Origin: Brevundimonas sp.
GTDB lineage: Bacteria; Pseudomonadota; Alphaproteobacteria; Caulobacterales; Caulobacteraceae
Length of the DNA: 64,000 bases
NCBI RefSeq assembly: GCF_027484365.1
Contig: NZ_JAIXTC010000019.1
Location: 1-64,000, forward strand
Reading direction: 5' to 3'
Below the pieces are notes generated by a model, which saw nothing but the letters and a program-made list of their open reading frames with translations, ran no database searches and was not told the origin of the DNA. Position numbers and translations under genes: made by a program. Positions 47,778 to 56,569 of this stretch are shown piece by piece; positions within the stretch are counted from its first letter, which is position 1; every line of letters starts with the position of its first letter.

Positions 47778-48379
47778 CGTTCGATCGTCCCGGTGCGACG
47801 GATCTTCTTCTGCAGTTGCAGCAGCCCATAGACCAGCGCCTCCGCCGTCGGCGGACACCCGGGCACATAGGCGTCGACCGGCACGATCCGGTCACAGCCG
47901 CGAACCACACTGTAGCTGTAGTGGTAGTAGCCGCCGCCGTTGGCGCACGAGCCCATGGACAGGACATAGCGCGGGTCCGGCATCTGGTCGTAGACCTTGC
48001 GGAGCGCCGGAGCCATCTTGTTGGTCAGGGTGCCGGCGACGATCATCAGGTCCGACTGACGCGGGCTGCCGCGCGGCGCCATGCCGAACCGCTCCAGATC
48101 ATAGCGCGGCATCGAGGCCTGGATCATCTCCACGGCGCAGCAGGCGAGGCCGAAGGTCATCCACATCAGCGAACCCGTGCGGGCCCAGTTGATGACGTCA
48201 TCCAGCGACGCGGTCAGGAAGCCCTGCTCGGCAATCTCGGTGTTGACCGCCTCGAAGAACTTGTCGTGCAGCTTGGGGTCATAGCCCTGGACCGTCGACC
48301 GCGCGCCTTGGCCGAAGGCCGTCGGCAGCGGGGACGAGGGAGCGATCAGGCCGCCTGAGGGGGGAGAGATCACTGCCAT
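47774..48379 (-). CDS. nuoB: NADH-quinone oxidoreductase subunit B
   Basis: Binds cluster N2. The 201-residue product has [30 protein letters not shown] and [11 protein letters not shown] with the four Cys ligands. Two in-frame ATG codons exist at 48400 and 48379. The second is preferred because AGAAGGG lies upstream and it gives a typical N-terminus. Either way it overlaps the nuoA end. Confidence 0.96.
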   Translation of the reverse strand: MAVISPPSGGLIAPSSPLPTAFGQGARSTVQGYDPKLHDKFFEAVNTEIAEQGFLTASLDDVINWARTGSLMWMTFGLACCAVEMIQASMPRYDLERFGMAPRGSPRQSDLMIVAGTLTNKMAPALRKVYDQMPDPRYVLSMGSCANGGGYYHYSYSVVRGCDRIVPVDAYVPGCPPTAEALVYGLLQLQKKIRRTGTIER

Positions 48380-48747
48380 TCCAGCGCGCCCTTCTTCCAT
48401 TCGTAGATGAAGCCGACGGTCAGGACGCCCAGGAAGGCCATCATCGACCAGAAGGCGAAGATCATGCCGCCGCGGGTCAGGTCGAAGATCGACACCGCCC
48501 AGGGGAACAGGAAGGCCACTTCGAGGTCGAAGATGATGAACAGGATCGACACGAGATAGAACCGCACGTCGAACTTCATCCGGGCGTCATCGAAGGCGTT
48601 GAACCCGCATTCATAGGCCGAGAGCTTCTCCGAGTCGGGGCTGGTCGGCGCCATCGCCCACGAGGCGACCATGAAGCCGACGCCGATGATCGCGGCGATG
48701 CCCACGAAGATCACGATCGGCAGATACTGAAGAAGAAATGCGTTCAT
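48370..48747 (-). CDS. nuoA: NADH-quinone oxidoreductase subunit A
   Basis: First gene of the nuo operon. The 125-residue product has three helices and the quinone-site loop [46 protein letters not shown]. The frame has no better upstream start. Confidence 0.96.
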   Translation of the reverse strand: MNAFLLQYLPIVIFVGIAAIIGVGFMVASWAMAPTSPDSEKLSAYECGFNAFDDARMKFDVRFYLVSILFIIFDLEVAFLFPWAVSIFDLTRGGMIFAFWSMMAFLGVLTVGFIYEWKKGALEWQ

Positions 48748-48789
48748 TGGATACGTCCACGCCGCGAGGGAGGGCGGCGGATTCGGCGC

Positions 48790-48818
48790 TTTCTAGACCC
48801 AACCTTGGCCCGGTTCAA
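48790..48818 (-). promoter_or_regulatory. Candidate promoter of the nuo operon
   Basis: On the leftward strand TTGAAC (48813-48818) and TAGAAA (48790-48795) are separated by 17 bases, a fair match to a housekeeping promoter, 43 bases upstream of the nuoA start. Assigned by eye only. Confidence 0.4.
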
Positions 48819-48936
48819 ACCCAAGCGACCAAAGGTTTTTTCTTGCGAGCGGTTCGCAGAAGTCAGCGGCTGCGGCCGCGCTCTGCAGGCCGTTTCAGGC
48901 AACAGAGAAATCTGTCGCAATCCGCCAGATCGTCGC

Positions 48937-48966
48937 TTGACACCCGGGGGACCCCCCGCCTAAACG
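48937..48966 (+). promoter_or_regulatory. Candidate promoter of tRNA-Asp
   Basis: TTGACA (48937-48942), an 18-base GC-rich spacer, then TAAACG (48961-48966). The start point would be near 48973, about 30 bases before the mature tRNA, consistent with a short 5' leader. The 257-base gap between nuoA and the tRNA holds this and the divergent nuo promoter. Confidence 0.5.
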
Positions 48967-49004
48967 ACGCCCCTCGCCGCGACGGAAACGCCGCAGCGGG
49001 AAAC

Positions 49005-49081
49005 GCGGGTGTAGCTCAGTTGGTTAGAGTGCCGGCCTGTCACGCCGGAGGTCGCGGGTTCGAGTCCCGTCACTCGCGCCA
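49005..49081 (+). tRNA. tRNA-Asp (anticodon GTC)
   Basis: The 77-base cloverleaf has acceptor GCGGGTG paired with CACTCGC (one G-U), and a D arm with GCTCAGTTGGTTAGAGT. The anticodon stem GCCGG-C/G-CCGG(T) carries loop CTGTCAC, so the anticodon is GTC. The T arm is GCGGG-TTCGAGT-CCCG. The discriminator is G, the Asp identity base, and CCA is encoded. The 3' end is also part of a perfect hairpin (49076-49107). Confidence 0.97.
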
Positions 49082-49107
49082 CTTTCTGTGATTGCAGAAA
49101 GTGGCGC
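49076..49107 (+). terminator. Perfect 13 bp hairpin overlapping the tRNA-Asp 3' end
   Basis: GCGCCACTTTCTG (49076-49088), loop TGATTG, then the exact complement (49095-49107). The left arm includes the last six bases of the tRNA. It may terminate tRNA transcription or block the acceptor end until 3' processing. No T tract follows. The next 184 bases (49108-49291) contain no gene that I can support, apart from a CAGGC/GCCTG-type hairpin near 49258-49284 that may end the export gene. Confidence 0.5.
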
Positions 49108-49291
49108 GTCCGCCCCCTTCCATATCCCTGCACAACCAACCCAAAGCCGTCAGTTGCGTCATGTCGATGCACAGGACTCCGTGCAGCCAGGTCCGGGTCA
49201 GGCGCGTCGATCGGGCGTCATGCGTCAAGGGATGCAATTCAGGAACGACGCACCGGCCAGGCTGCCTCTTCGGGCCCGAGGCCTGACCCGC

Positions 49292-49882
49292 CTAGAACAG
49301 ACGCTCGCGAATCCGGATGGTGTCGCCAGGCGCGACCCGGGTCGACGTCGTCAGGGGAACCTCCTGCTCCCGGTCGGCGTCGGCGCGCTTGATGAAGACC
49401 CGTCTGTTGTCGGCGCGGTAGGTAAAGCCTCCCGCCGTCGCCACGGCGTTCAGCACCGTCAGGCTGTTGGTGTAGGGGTATTCTCCCGGAGCGTTGACCT
49501 CGCCCAGGATGTAGAATGGGCGATAGTTCAGCACCTCGGCGCTGACCCTGGGCTCGGTGATGAAGCCGTTGCGCAGGGCCTCGGCGACCTCGGCCTGAAA
49601 CTCCGAGATGGTCAGGCCGCCCGCCCGGGTCTCTCCGATCAGCGGCAGGGAGATCTTCCCGTTGCCGCCGACGAGAAATTCTCCGGTCAGGGCGGCTTCC
49701 CCGAACACCGTCACCCGGACCTTGTCCGCCACGCCGAGGCGATACTCCTCAAGCAGCCTCGCCACTTCGGGATCATTCTCGGACCCTGCCGTGACGCCGG
49801 ACGCCATCACCCCCTGGGCGCAGGATGACAGGACCATCGCCAGGACCAGCCCCACCGTGGCCGCCCACACCAGTCGAAACAT
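49292..49882 (-). CDS. Wza-like polysaccharide export lipoprotein
   Basis: The 196-residue product has a lipoprotein signal (VLAMVLSSC, Cys21), the Poly_export domain (YRLGVADKVRVTVFGEAALTGEFLVGGNGKISLPLIG) and a SLBB-like domain (YYI-like FYILGEVNAPGEYPYTNSLTVLNAVATAGGFTYRAD). It is short like other outer-membrane exporters without the C-terminal Wza helix, comparable to Caulobacter HfsD. It is divergent from the rest of the polysaccharide cluster. Confidence 0.9.
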   Translation of the reverse strand: MFRLVWAATVGLVLAMVLSSCAQGVMASGVTAGSENDPEVARLLEEYRLGVADKVRVTVFGEAALTGEFLVGGNGKISLPLIGETRAGGLTISEFQAEVAEALRNGFITEPRVSAEVLNYRPFYILGEVNAPGEYPYTNSLTVLNAVATAGGFTYRADNRRVFIKRADADREQEVPLTTSTRVAPGDTIRIRERLF

Positions 49883-49962
49883 CTGATCCCTCCCGCAGAT
49901 CCGAAGCCTAACCCGGCCCGACGTCTCCCGCCACCACCCAAGGCTGAACATCGACCTTTGCT

Positions 49963-49987
49963 GCAGATGGATCACAGTGTTATCTGC
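49963..49987. promoter_or_regulatory. Inverted repeat between divergent polysaccharide genes
   Basis: GCAGAT (49963-49968) and ATCTGC (49982-49987) flank 13 bases in the 128-base gap between the Wza-like gene and the next rightward gene. The outer bases continue as CCTTT and AAAGG, giving an interrupted dyad. A shared operator for both directions is possible. Confidence 0.35.
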
Positions 49988-50010
49988 GAAAGGCGGAAAG
50001 GGATCCTCGC

Positions 50011-50589
50011 TTGGCCAAGACAGCAGACTGGCGCGTAGCGGCGGCGGCCCTTCTGGGCGCGTGCGCCGCAGCAGGCTGTTCGGCAGCGGCGATCGCGCTC
50101 GCCTGGCCGGAGACCCGGATCGCCGGGTGGCTCGGACTGGCGCCCTCGTTTGAAGCGAGGGCGTCCAGCAGCGCCGCCGGAGCGGCCGATCACCCGAACC
50201 TGGCCCGAATCGCCCGCGTCGAAACGATGACGTCATTGAGCCAGGCGCCCGCCAACCCGACCGCCTGGCTGCGCCTCGCATTCCTCGACAGTCTCCAGCC
50301 GCAAGGGCTTGGCGAGGCGGGAAACCGCGCCCTGGCCGCCTCCTACGCCGTCGCGCCCTACGGTCCCGACGACACCGGATGGCGGCTGGTCTTTGCATTC
50401 AATCACTGGGCCGAGGTCGATCGTTCCAACCGGTTGCTTGTTCTCGATGAACTCAGGGCGACGCCCTTCCCCTACTCCCCGGGCGATCTGCAGAACGCCA
50501 TCTCCGATCCCGCGGGCCGGCTCGCGCTGGCGCTGGCGCTCGACACGATCCGCCGGAACGGTGAGACCGGACCGTCGGGCGCGCCATGA
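50011..50589 (+). CDS. Unknown membrane-anchored protein in polysaccharide region
   Basis: The 192-residue product starts at TTG with AAGGGAT upstream. An N-terminal hydrophobic helix (residues 9-33, VAAAALLGACAAAGCSAAAIALAW) anchors it. The rest is helical and tetratricopeptide-like (NPTAWLRLAFLDSLQPQGLGEAGNRALAASYAVAPYGPD...). Not a recognised family. It lies 131 bases before the alanine-rich secreted gene. Its start is less certain than its frame. Confidence 0.6.
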   Translation: MAKTADWRVAAAALLGACAAAGCSAAAIALAWPETRIAGWLGLAPSFEARASSSAAGAADHPNLARIARVETMTSLSQAPANPTAWLRLAFLDSLQPQGLGEAGNRALAASYAVAPYGPDDTGWRLVFAFNHWAEVDRSNRLLVLDELRATPFPYSPGDLQNAISDPAGRLALALALDTIRRNGETGPSGAP

Positions 50590-50660
50590 GTTGAGACAGA
50601 GTCTCCTTTCGGCCACAGCCCCTGCCGATCCGATGTTGCACCGCGAAGCAATGCCCCTTC

Positions 50661-50692
50661 ATGGTTTAAAACCATCGCTATATATAATAGCG
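50661..50692 (+). promoter_or_regulatory. Tandem AT-rich palindromes with -10 element
   Basis: ATGGTTTAAAACCAT (50661-50675) is a perfect 7+1+7 palindrome. It is immediately followed by CGCTAT-ATATA-ATAGCG (50676-50692), a second perfect inverted repeat. TATAAT at 50683-50688 sits inside the second and could be the -10 box. This is very AT-rich for this genome. The palindromes are 28 bases before the start of the alanine-rich protein gene. Confidence 0.6.
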
Positions 50693-50720
50693 TTCTCCGG
50701 GACTGCAGAGGGGCGCCGGC

Positions 50721-51320
50721 ATGAAGCAGAGCATTCTGAGGGCGAGAGCGCTGGTGGCTGCCGGGCTGGTGGCCCTGTCCGCCGGGATCGCGTTTGGCGC
50801 ACCCCAGGTTGCAGGGGTGGTTCAGGACGGCGCCGGATCCGACATCACTGCCGAGGCCCTCGCGGCCCAGATCGTCACCGCCTCAGAGGCCGCCGCGACC
50901 GAGGCCGCCGCAGGCGTCGATACTGAAGCTGTCGCCGACGCCGCGACCGCCGAGGCGGCGGCCCTGGGCCTCTCGCCGGAAGCCACTGCCGCATTCGTCC
51001 AGTCGGCGATTGCGAACGCCATCAATGCTGCGGTGACCCTGGCCGTGCAGAACGCCATCGCAACCACCATCAGCGCCTCGGGCGCGACCCAGGCGGTCGC
51101 GACCGCCGCTGTCGCCAGCGCCTCGGCCACACTGGCGGCGTCTCCGGTCATCGCGGCCGTGGCGCCGGGCGCCGCCACGGCTGTTGCCGCTGCTGTCACG
51201 GTGGTCGCCACCGCTGTCCAGAACGCTGCGGCGCAGCAGACCAGTCAGCCGTCATCCACGAATACCGCGACCAACGGCACCCCGCCTCCGGTCGTCACCG
51301 TGGTGGTCTACCGCGGCTAG
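50721..51320 (+). CDS. Alanine-rich low-complexity secreted protein
   Basis: The 199-residue product has a signal peptide (MKQSILRARALVAAGLVALSAGIAFGA). The mature part is about one third alanine with many Val and Thr and no Cys, in runs such as TEAAAGVDTEAVADAATAEAAALG and AATAVAAAVTVVATAVQNAAAQQ. It ends in a Ser/Thr/Pro segment with VVTVVVYRG. Helix- or amyloid-like assembly is imaginable. No family recognised. It sits at the head of the beta-barrel/co-polymerase genes, so a surface or matrix role is inferred. Confidence 0.75.
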   Translation: MKQSILRARALVAAGLVALSAGIAFGAPQVAGVVQDGAGSDITAEALAAQIVTASEAAATEAAAGVDTEAVADAATAEAAALGLSPEATAAFVQSAIANAINAAVTLAVQNAIATTISASGATQAVATAAVASASATLAASPVIAAVAPGAATAVAAAVTVVATAVQNAAAQQTSQPSSTNTATNGTPPPVVTVVVYRG

Positions 51321-51417
51321 GACAGACCGCCTGAATTCATTCGCCGGTTCTTGTCGCGTGGACGGGCTGAACTTCGAGTGCCTCTCCCGACCCTGTCGCC
51401 AGTCTACCGAGGGTAAA

Positions 51418-52740
51418 ATGTTCAACGTTCTGAAGAGCCTGGCCGCATCGGTTTCCGCCGGATCGCTGGCGCTGGCCTCCGGCGCGGTCAACGCCCAGAT
51501 CGTTCCGACCGCAGCCGGCCAACTCGACCAGACCGAGGACGCCGGGGTCGATAATTTCTCGCGGAACCGCAATACGGCGGTGTCCCAGCGGCTGCGGCCT
51601 GACTACGAGGCGCTCGGTCTTCGCGCCGGCGCCTTCCTCGTCTATCCGCGTCTCGAACTGTCGGCGGAGACCAACAGCAATATCTATGCGACGGGCGCCG
51701 GCGAGGTCGATGACACGATCCTGCACCTTCGGCCGGAACTGGTCGTGGAGTCTGGCTGGTCCCGGCATTTCCTGTCCGCCTATGCCCGTGGCTCGATCAA
51801 CCGCTACGCTGACAATGGGGACGAGAACACTGAAGAACTCGGGATCGGAACCGCCGGCCGCGTCGATGTGACACGCCAGGCCAACATCGGGTTCGGCGCC
51901 GATTACCTCAGCGCGTTCGAGCCTCGCACCGCGCCCACCGCTCCGCGGAATGCCGTCGCCCCGACCGAACTCGACACGGTCCAGACCTATCTCAGCGCCT
52001 CGCGGTCGGCCGGCAATGTCAAACTCACCGGTCGCGCGGACTGGCGCGCCTACGACTACGCCGACGGGCGCGACGGCCTCGGCGCCGTCATCGACCAGGA
52101 CAACCGGGACCGTGACGTGGCCAGTCTGTCCGGTCGTGTCGATTTCGCGATCAGCCCGGACACCGCCTTCTTCTTCCAGGCCACAGGCAATACGCGGACC
52201 TATGACACGGCCTCAACGGCGGCCGCGCCCAATCGCGATTCCAGCGGTTCCGAGTTTCTGTTCGGCGCCAATTTCGAACTCAGCGCCGTCGTGCGCGGCG
52301 AGATGGCCGCAGGCTATCTCCAGCAGGATTTCGACGAGGCCGCCTTCGATGACGTCCAGGGATTCGGCGCGCGCGCCCGGCTCGAGTGGTTCCCGTCCGA
52401 GCTCACTACGATCAATGTCGCCGCGGGCCGGACGGTCGAGGACACCCCCATAACCGGTGTCGGCGCTTTTGTGTCCAGCAGCGCGAGCGTCGGACTGGAT
52501 CACGAACTGCTGCGGAACGTCATCCTCAACGCCAGGCTCACGTGGAGCCGGGACGAGTACGAAGGCGTGGATCGGGAAGACACACGCCTCGGGGCCAATA
52601 TCGGCGGCACCTATCTGATCAATCGCAATCTGGGTGTGAACGCGAGCGTCTCGACCCTGGACAGCGAATCCACAGGCGCCGCGCGTGACCAGGACTTCAG
52701 GGTCAACAAGCTGGCCATCGCCCTGGTCGCCCAGTTCTGA
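51418..52740 (+). CDS. Outer-membrane beta-barrel of polysaccharide cluster
   Basis: The 440-residue product has a signal peptide (MFNVLKSLAASVSAGSLALASGAVNA). A linker follows, then alternating strands typical of the putative beta-barrel porin 2 group (GAFLVYPRLELSAETNSNIYATGAGEVDDTILHLRPELVVESGWSRHFLS...). It ends with a terminal Phe (ALVAQF), the outer-membrane insertion signal. Such barrels accompany exopolysaccharide operons and may help export. The ATG at 51418 is preceded by GAGGGT. Confidence 0.85.
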   Translation: MFNVLKSLAASVSAGSLALASGAVNAQIVPTAAGQLDQTEDAGVDNFSRNRNTAVSQRLRPDYEALGLRAGAFLVYPRLELSAETNSNIYATGAGEVDDTILHLRPELVVESGWSRHFLSAYARGSINRYADNGDENTEELGIGTAGRVDVTRQANIGFGADYLSAFEPRTAPTAPRNAVAPTELDTVQTYLSASRSAGNVKLTGRADWRAYDYADGRDGLGAVIDQDNRDRDVASLSGRVDFAISPDTAFFFQATGNTRTYDTASTAAAPNRDSSGSEFLFGANFELSAVVRGEMAAGYLQQDFDEAAFDDVQGFGARARLEWFPSELTTINVAAGRTVEDTPITGVGAFVSSSASVGLDHELLRNVILNARLTWSRDEYEGVDREDTRLGANIGGTYLINRNLGVNASVSTLDSESTGAARDQDFRVNKLAIALVAQF

Positions 52741-52779
52741 TCCCGGACACGGTCCGGCCGCCACAGTGAAACGCGTCAG

Positions 52780-55059
52780 ATGAACCAGCCTTTCGAGTTC
52801 CGCGGCCTGAACGCCCGGCCTGTCGCGGAAGCGCCCGGATTTGACGATGGCCAGGGTTGGTCAGGCGCCGCCGGCGCCCGGATCGTCGACCTCCACCACC
52901 TGCTGGCCACCTTCCGGCGTCGGCTGAAGCTGTTCCTCGCCGTTGCCCTGCTGGTGTTCATCATCGCCCTGGTGGTCACCCTGAAGGCGACGCCGCTCTA
53001 CACCGCGACCGCCAGTGTGATGATCGACAACCGAACCGAGCAGGTCGTCGATTCCCAGGCCGTCCTCTCCGGGCTGCCGGCCGACACAGCGACGGTCGAT
53101 ACCGAGGTGGAGGTGCTCAGGTCCCGACAACTGGCGGAACGTGTCGTCGAGGCGCTCGCGCTGGATGAAGACCCCGAGTTCAACAGCGCCCTGGCCGCTC
53201 CGGGACTTGCGGACCGGATCAGCAACAGCATCGACGCGATGTTCGCGGCCTCGGCGCCCGACAAGGCCAGATCGCGACTGACCGGGATCGAAACCCAGAG
53301 ACAGCGCGAGCGGGTCGTGGACACGGTTCGCGAGCGTCTCGTCATCCGGCGCGTGGGCCTGACCTACGTCATGGGTGTCAGCTTCACCTCGCCAGACCCG
53401 GCCAAGGCGGCCCGGATCGCCAACGCCTTCGCCCAGAATTATCTCCTCGAACAGCTTCAGGCCAAGTTCGAGGCCACGCGCCAGGCCAATGCCTGGCTCA
53501 ACACCCGGCTGGACGATCTGCGGGGCGAGGTCATCCAGGCCGAAGCGGCCGTCGAACAGTACCGCAACGCCAACAACCTGCTCAGCGCCTCGGGGGCGAC
53601 CCTCACCGAGCAGGAAATCTCGACCTACAACACCCAGCTGGCGACCGTGCGGGCGCAGCAGGCCGAGGACGAGGCCCGCCTTTCGACCGCTCGCGCCCAG
53701 ATGGCGCGCGGATCGACCGGCGACGATGTCGGAGAGGCCCTCGGTTCGACCGTCGTTCAACAGCTCCGGGCACGGCGCGCCGAGGTCAGCGGTCGCGTGG
53801 CGGACCTGTCCAGCCGTTACGGTCCCCGCCACCCGGACATGGTGCGCGCGAACCGGGAGCTCGCCGACATCGACAGCCAGATCCAGGCCGAGATCGAACG
53901 GATCGTGTCCAACCTGGAGGCCCGCGTCCAGGTCGCACGGCAGCGCACAGCCTCCATGCAGGGCAGCCTTTCGGGCGCACGGGGCACCCTCGCCGCCAAC
54001 AACAACGCGGGCGTCCGGTTGAACGAACTCCAGCGCAATGCAGAGGCGTCGCGGACCCTCTATCAAGGGCTCCTGGACCGCTTCAAGGAAACGACCAGCC
54101 AGGAGGGTCTGGAGGAATCGGACGCCCGGATCGTGTCCAGGGCGATCATCCCGGGCAGCCCCAGTTCACCCAATGTGCCGCTGAACCTCGGCCTCGGCCT
54201 TGTTCTGGCCATGGGCGCGGGTCTGGCCGTGGTGGTTCTGGCCGAGATGCTCGATGCGGGCCTCGCCACCGGAGAGGATGTCGAGACCCGGCTCGGCATG
54301 CCTCACATCGGTTCAGTCCCGCTGGTGTCCTCCGTGGCCGATGCCCGGGATCGCCACCTCAGCCCCGCCGACTATTTGCTGGACAAGCCCCTCTCGGCCT
54401 TCGCGGAAGCCATCCGGGCGCTCCGGACCTCCATCCTTTTCTCTCGCGTCGGACACCCGGTACGCCTGATCGCGGTGACCTCGACCCTGCCCGGCGAGGG
54501 CAAGACGACGACGGCCGTCTGTCTCGCGCGTTCGGCCGCCCAGGCCGGTCAGAAGGTGGTGATCATCGACTGCGATCTGCGTCGACGCGCGGTCAACAAG
54601 CTCCTGGGAATCGATCCCGAGGTCGGATTGCTCGAGGTGCTGAACGGTACGGCGACGCTCGAGACCGCCCTGTATTCCGACGACGCTTCGGGCGCCTGGG
54701 TGCTGCCCCTGACCCCGGCCAGTTTCACGCCCAGGGACGTCTTCAACTCCCCGGCCATGGACGCCCTGCTCACGCGCCTCGGCGAGAATTTTGACCTTGT
54801 AATCATCGACACGGCGCCGGTGCTTGCGGTCGCTGACACCCGCATCCTGGCGGCCAGGACCGATGCCGTCGTGTTCCTGACCCGCTGGCGCGCCACGCCC
54901 CGGAAGGCGGTCGGAGCCTCGCTCAAGCTTCTGGACCAGGCGGGCGCCCATGTCGCAGGCGTCGCCCTCGTCCAGGTCGATATGAAGAGCCAGGCCCGCT
55001 ACGGCTACGGCGACGCCGGCTACTACTACGGGGCCTACAAGGCCTACTATACGGCCTGA
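52780..55059 (+). CDS. Wzz/BY-kinase polysaccharide co-polymerase
   Basis: The 759-residue product combines a Wzz chain-length domain with a C-terminal bacterial tyrosine kinase. Membrane helices lie near residues 46-66 and 468-490, with a long coiled periplasmic part between. The kinase has Walker A STLPGEGKTTTAV near residue 568, Walker A' VIIDCDLRRRA, and Walker B LVIIDTAPVL. The last 20 residues contain a cluster of Tyr for autophosphorylation. It resembles ExoP, Wzc and Caulobacter HfsA. Its stop overlaps the next start (TGATG). Confidence 0.93.
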   Translation: MNQPFEFRGLNARPVAEAPGFDDGQGWSGAAGARIVDLHHLLATFRRRLKLFLAVALLVFIIALVVTLKATPLYTATASVMIDNRTEQVVDSQAVLSGLPADTATVDTEVEVLRSRQLAERVVEALALDEDPEFNSALAAPGLADRISNSIDAMFAASAPDKARSRLTGIETQRQRERVVDTVRERLVIRRVGLTYVMGVSFTSPDPAKAARIANAFAQNYLLEQLQAKFEATRQANAWLNTRLDDLRGEVIQAEAAVEQYRNANNLLSASGATLTEQEISTYNTQLATVRAQQAEDEARLSTARAQMARGSTGDDVGEALGSTVVQQLRARRAEVSGRVADLSSRYGPRHPDMVRANRELADIDSQIQAEIERIVSNLEARVQVARQRTASMQGSLSGARGTLAANNNAGVRLNELQRNAEASRTLYQGLLDRFKETTSQEGLEESDARIVSRAIIPGSPSSPNVPLNLGLGLVLAMGAGLAVVVLAEMLDAGLATGEDVETRLGMPHIGSVPLVSSVADARDRHLSPADYLLDKPLSAFAEAIRALRTSILFSRVGHPVRLIAVTSTLPGEGKTTTAVCLARSAAQAGQKVVIIDCDLRRRAVNKLLGIDPEVGLLEVLNGTATLETALYSDDASGAWVLPLTPASFTPRDVFNSPAMDALLTRLGENFDLVIIDTAPVLAVADTRILAARTDAVVFLTRWRATPRKAVGASLKLLDQAGAHVAGVALVQVDMKSQARYGYGDAGYYYGAYKAYYTA

Positions 55060-56471
55060 TGAGGATGGGTCCGCGCGCGCGACCGGCGGGATCGGACTTC
55101 CCCGACTGGACGTCGCCGGCGCTTTCATCGGCCTTGCGCAGGGCCGCGCCCGGCCTCGTTCCGGCAACCATTTTCCTGGCCCATTTCTTCTACGGGGCTG
55201 CGCTTGATCTGCCGGCCCTGGTCCTGTTCGCGGGCTTGTCGGCCATGGCGTCGATCGCCCTCATGTTCGGGCGGGAGCGGGCGGAACTGGCGCGCCTTAC
55301 GCCGACGGGGACCATCCTGGCGCTGTTTGCGGCCGTGGTTCTCGTAGCCGCCTGGACCCTGACGCCGGCCGTGCCCGGAGGCCCCCATCCGATCTGGGAC
55401 TGGGCGGGACTGCCGCCGGCCGCCACCATGAACAGGTCAGCGACCGTCATCGAGATCCTCAAGCTGCTGGGCCTCGGCAGCGTCTTCGTCCTGGGCTGTC
55501 TGCTGGGGGCGACATCTGAGCGAGGCCGGGCCACGATCGGCCTCATCCTGGCTCTCGGAGGCCTCTATGCCCTGGTGTCCCTCGGGCTGTTCGTCAGCGG
55601 GAGTCAGATCGCATCCGGCGGCGGACGTCTGGCCGGCGGCTTCTACACCCCCAATGTCGCCGGCGCCCAGTTCGGCGTCCTTCTCATCCTGTCCTCGGCC
55701 TGGATGGTGCGACAGTGGCGCCGGTCGTCAGGTCAGACGCCCACCGACCGCATCACTGTGCTGGCTCCCGTTGCGGCCCTGCTCATCCTTTTCCTCGCGT
55801 GCCTGCTCCTGACGGCATCGCGGGCCGCGATTACGGCCACCCTTGTGGCGGCGCTGATATTCCTCGGGGGGTCGGCTCTGGATGATCGCCGGTCCCGCTG
55901 GCCCCTCCTGGCGCTCGGCGGGCTCTCGATCCTGGTGGCGGTCCTCTTTCTGGCTCAGGGAAACACCCTGTTTGCCGACCGCTTCGGCCTGCTGGCGCAG
56001 GCCGACGGCACCCGTTCGATCGTTGCGGCGGCCCATTGGCGCGCCTTCCTCGACGCTCCGCTACTGGGCTACGGGCTCGGGAGCTACCCGCAGGTCAACA
56101 ACCAGATCATGACCGCCGCCAACGCCCCGGCCCTGTCCGTCAGCGTGATCCAGCACAACGCCTATCTGCAGTGGCTGGAAGAGGCCGGCCTTCTGGGCGC
56201 GACGCCCATGTTCGCCCTCATAGGCGTCATCCTCGGGGTGACCGCCTGGCGGGCGATTCGCCGTCCCCGGAACCGCACGCTGGTCGCCGGTCTGCTGAGC
56301 GCTTCGCTGGTCGTTCTCCTTCATGCCGCTGTGGACGTCCCGCTCAACACTCCGTCGTTCGAAGCCTTCTGGTGCCTGTTGCTCGGCCTCGGCTTTGCCC
56401 TGTCCCAGGCGCAACCCCGGTCCTTCAGCACGCGATCCTTCGGCGCTCGTCACCTGGTGCCCCCGCCATGA
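55059..56471 (+). CDS. Wzy-like O-antigen polymerase/ligase family protein
   Basis: The 470-residue product has about 11 membrane helices. The Wzy_C-type loop contains FYTPNVAGAQFGVLLILSSAWM, LLLTASRAAITAT, and HWRAFLDAPLLGYGLGSYPQVNNQI with IQHNAYLQWLEEAGLLG, the periplasmic motif of this family. It most likely polymerises repeat units exported to the periplasm. Translationally coupled to the co-polymerase upstream and a tiny frame downstream. Confidence 0.88.
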   Translation: MRMGPRARPAGSDFPDWTSPALSSALRRAAPGLVPATIFLAHFFYGAALDLPALVLFAGLSAMASIALMFGRERAELARLTPTGTILALFAAVVLVAAWTLTPAVPGGPHPIWDWAGLPPAATMNRSATVIEILKLLGLGSVFVLGCLLGATSERGRATIGLILALGGLYALVSLGLFVSGSQIASGGGRLAGGFYTPNVAGAQFGVLLILSSAWMVRQWRRSSGQTPTDRITVLAPVAALLILFLACLLLTASRAAITATLVAALIFLGGSALDDRRSRWPLLALGGLSILVAVLFLAQGNTLFADRFGLLAQADGTRSIVAAAHWRAFLDAPLLGYGLGSYPQVNNQIMTAANAPALSVSVIQHNAYLQWLEEAGLLGATPMFALIGVILGVTAWRAIRRPRNRTLVAGLLSASLVVLLHAAVDVPLNTPSFEAFWCLLLGLGFALSQAQPRSFSTRSFGARHLVPPP

Positions 56472-56569
56472 GCATGCCCGCCACAGTCCCGTTTTCAGCC
56501 TCCCTTGACCGCCAGGCCGCCCAGGTCCGGCGTGCCTTGCGTCATCCGGGTACCGGGTCGCGCCGATGA
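56468..56569 (+). CDS. Possible 33-residue coupled microprotein
   Basis: A 34-codon frame starts at ATG inside the wzy-like stop (ATGA). It ends with a TGA whose bases are shared with the next ATG (ATGA), so both ends are perfectly coupled. The product would be a basic, Arg/Gln-rich peptide (LDRQAAQVRRALRHPG). It may be a real small protein or simply a bridge that carries ribosomes to the hydrolase gene. Confidence 0.35.
   Translation: MSMPATVPFSASLDRQAAQVRRALRHPGTGSRR

Noticed and set aside
48960-49172. 70-codon leftward frame across tRNA-Asp
   Set aside because: The translated GLEPATSGVTGR-like text is a familiar false product of tRNA genes read as protein.
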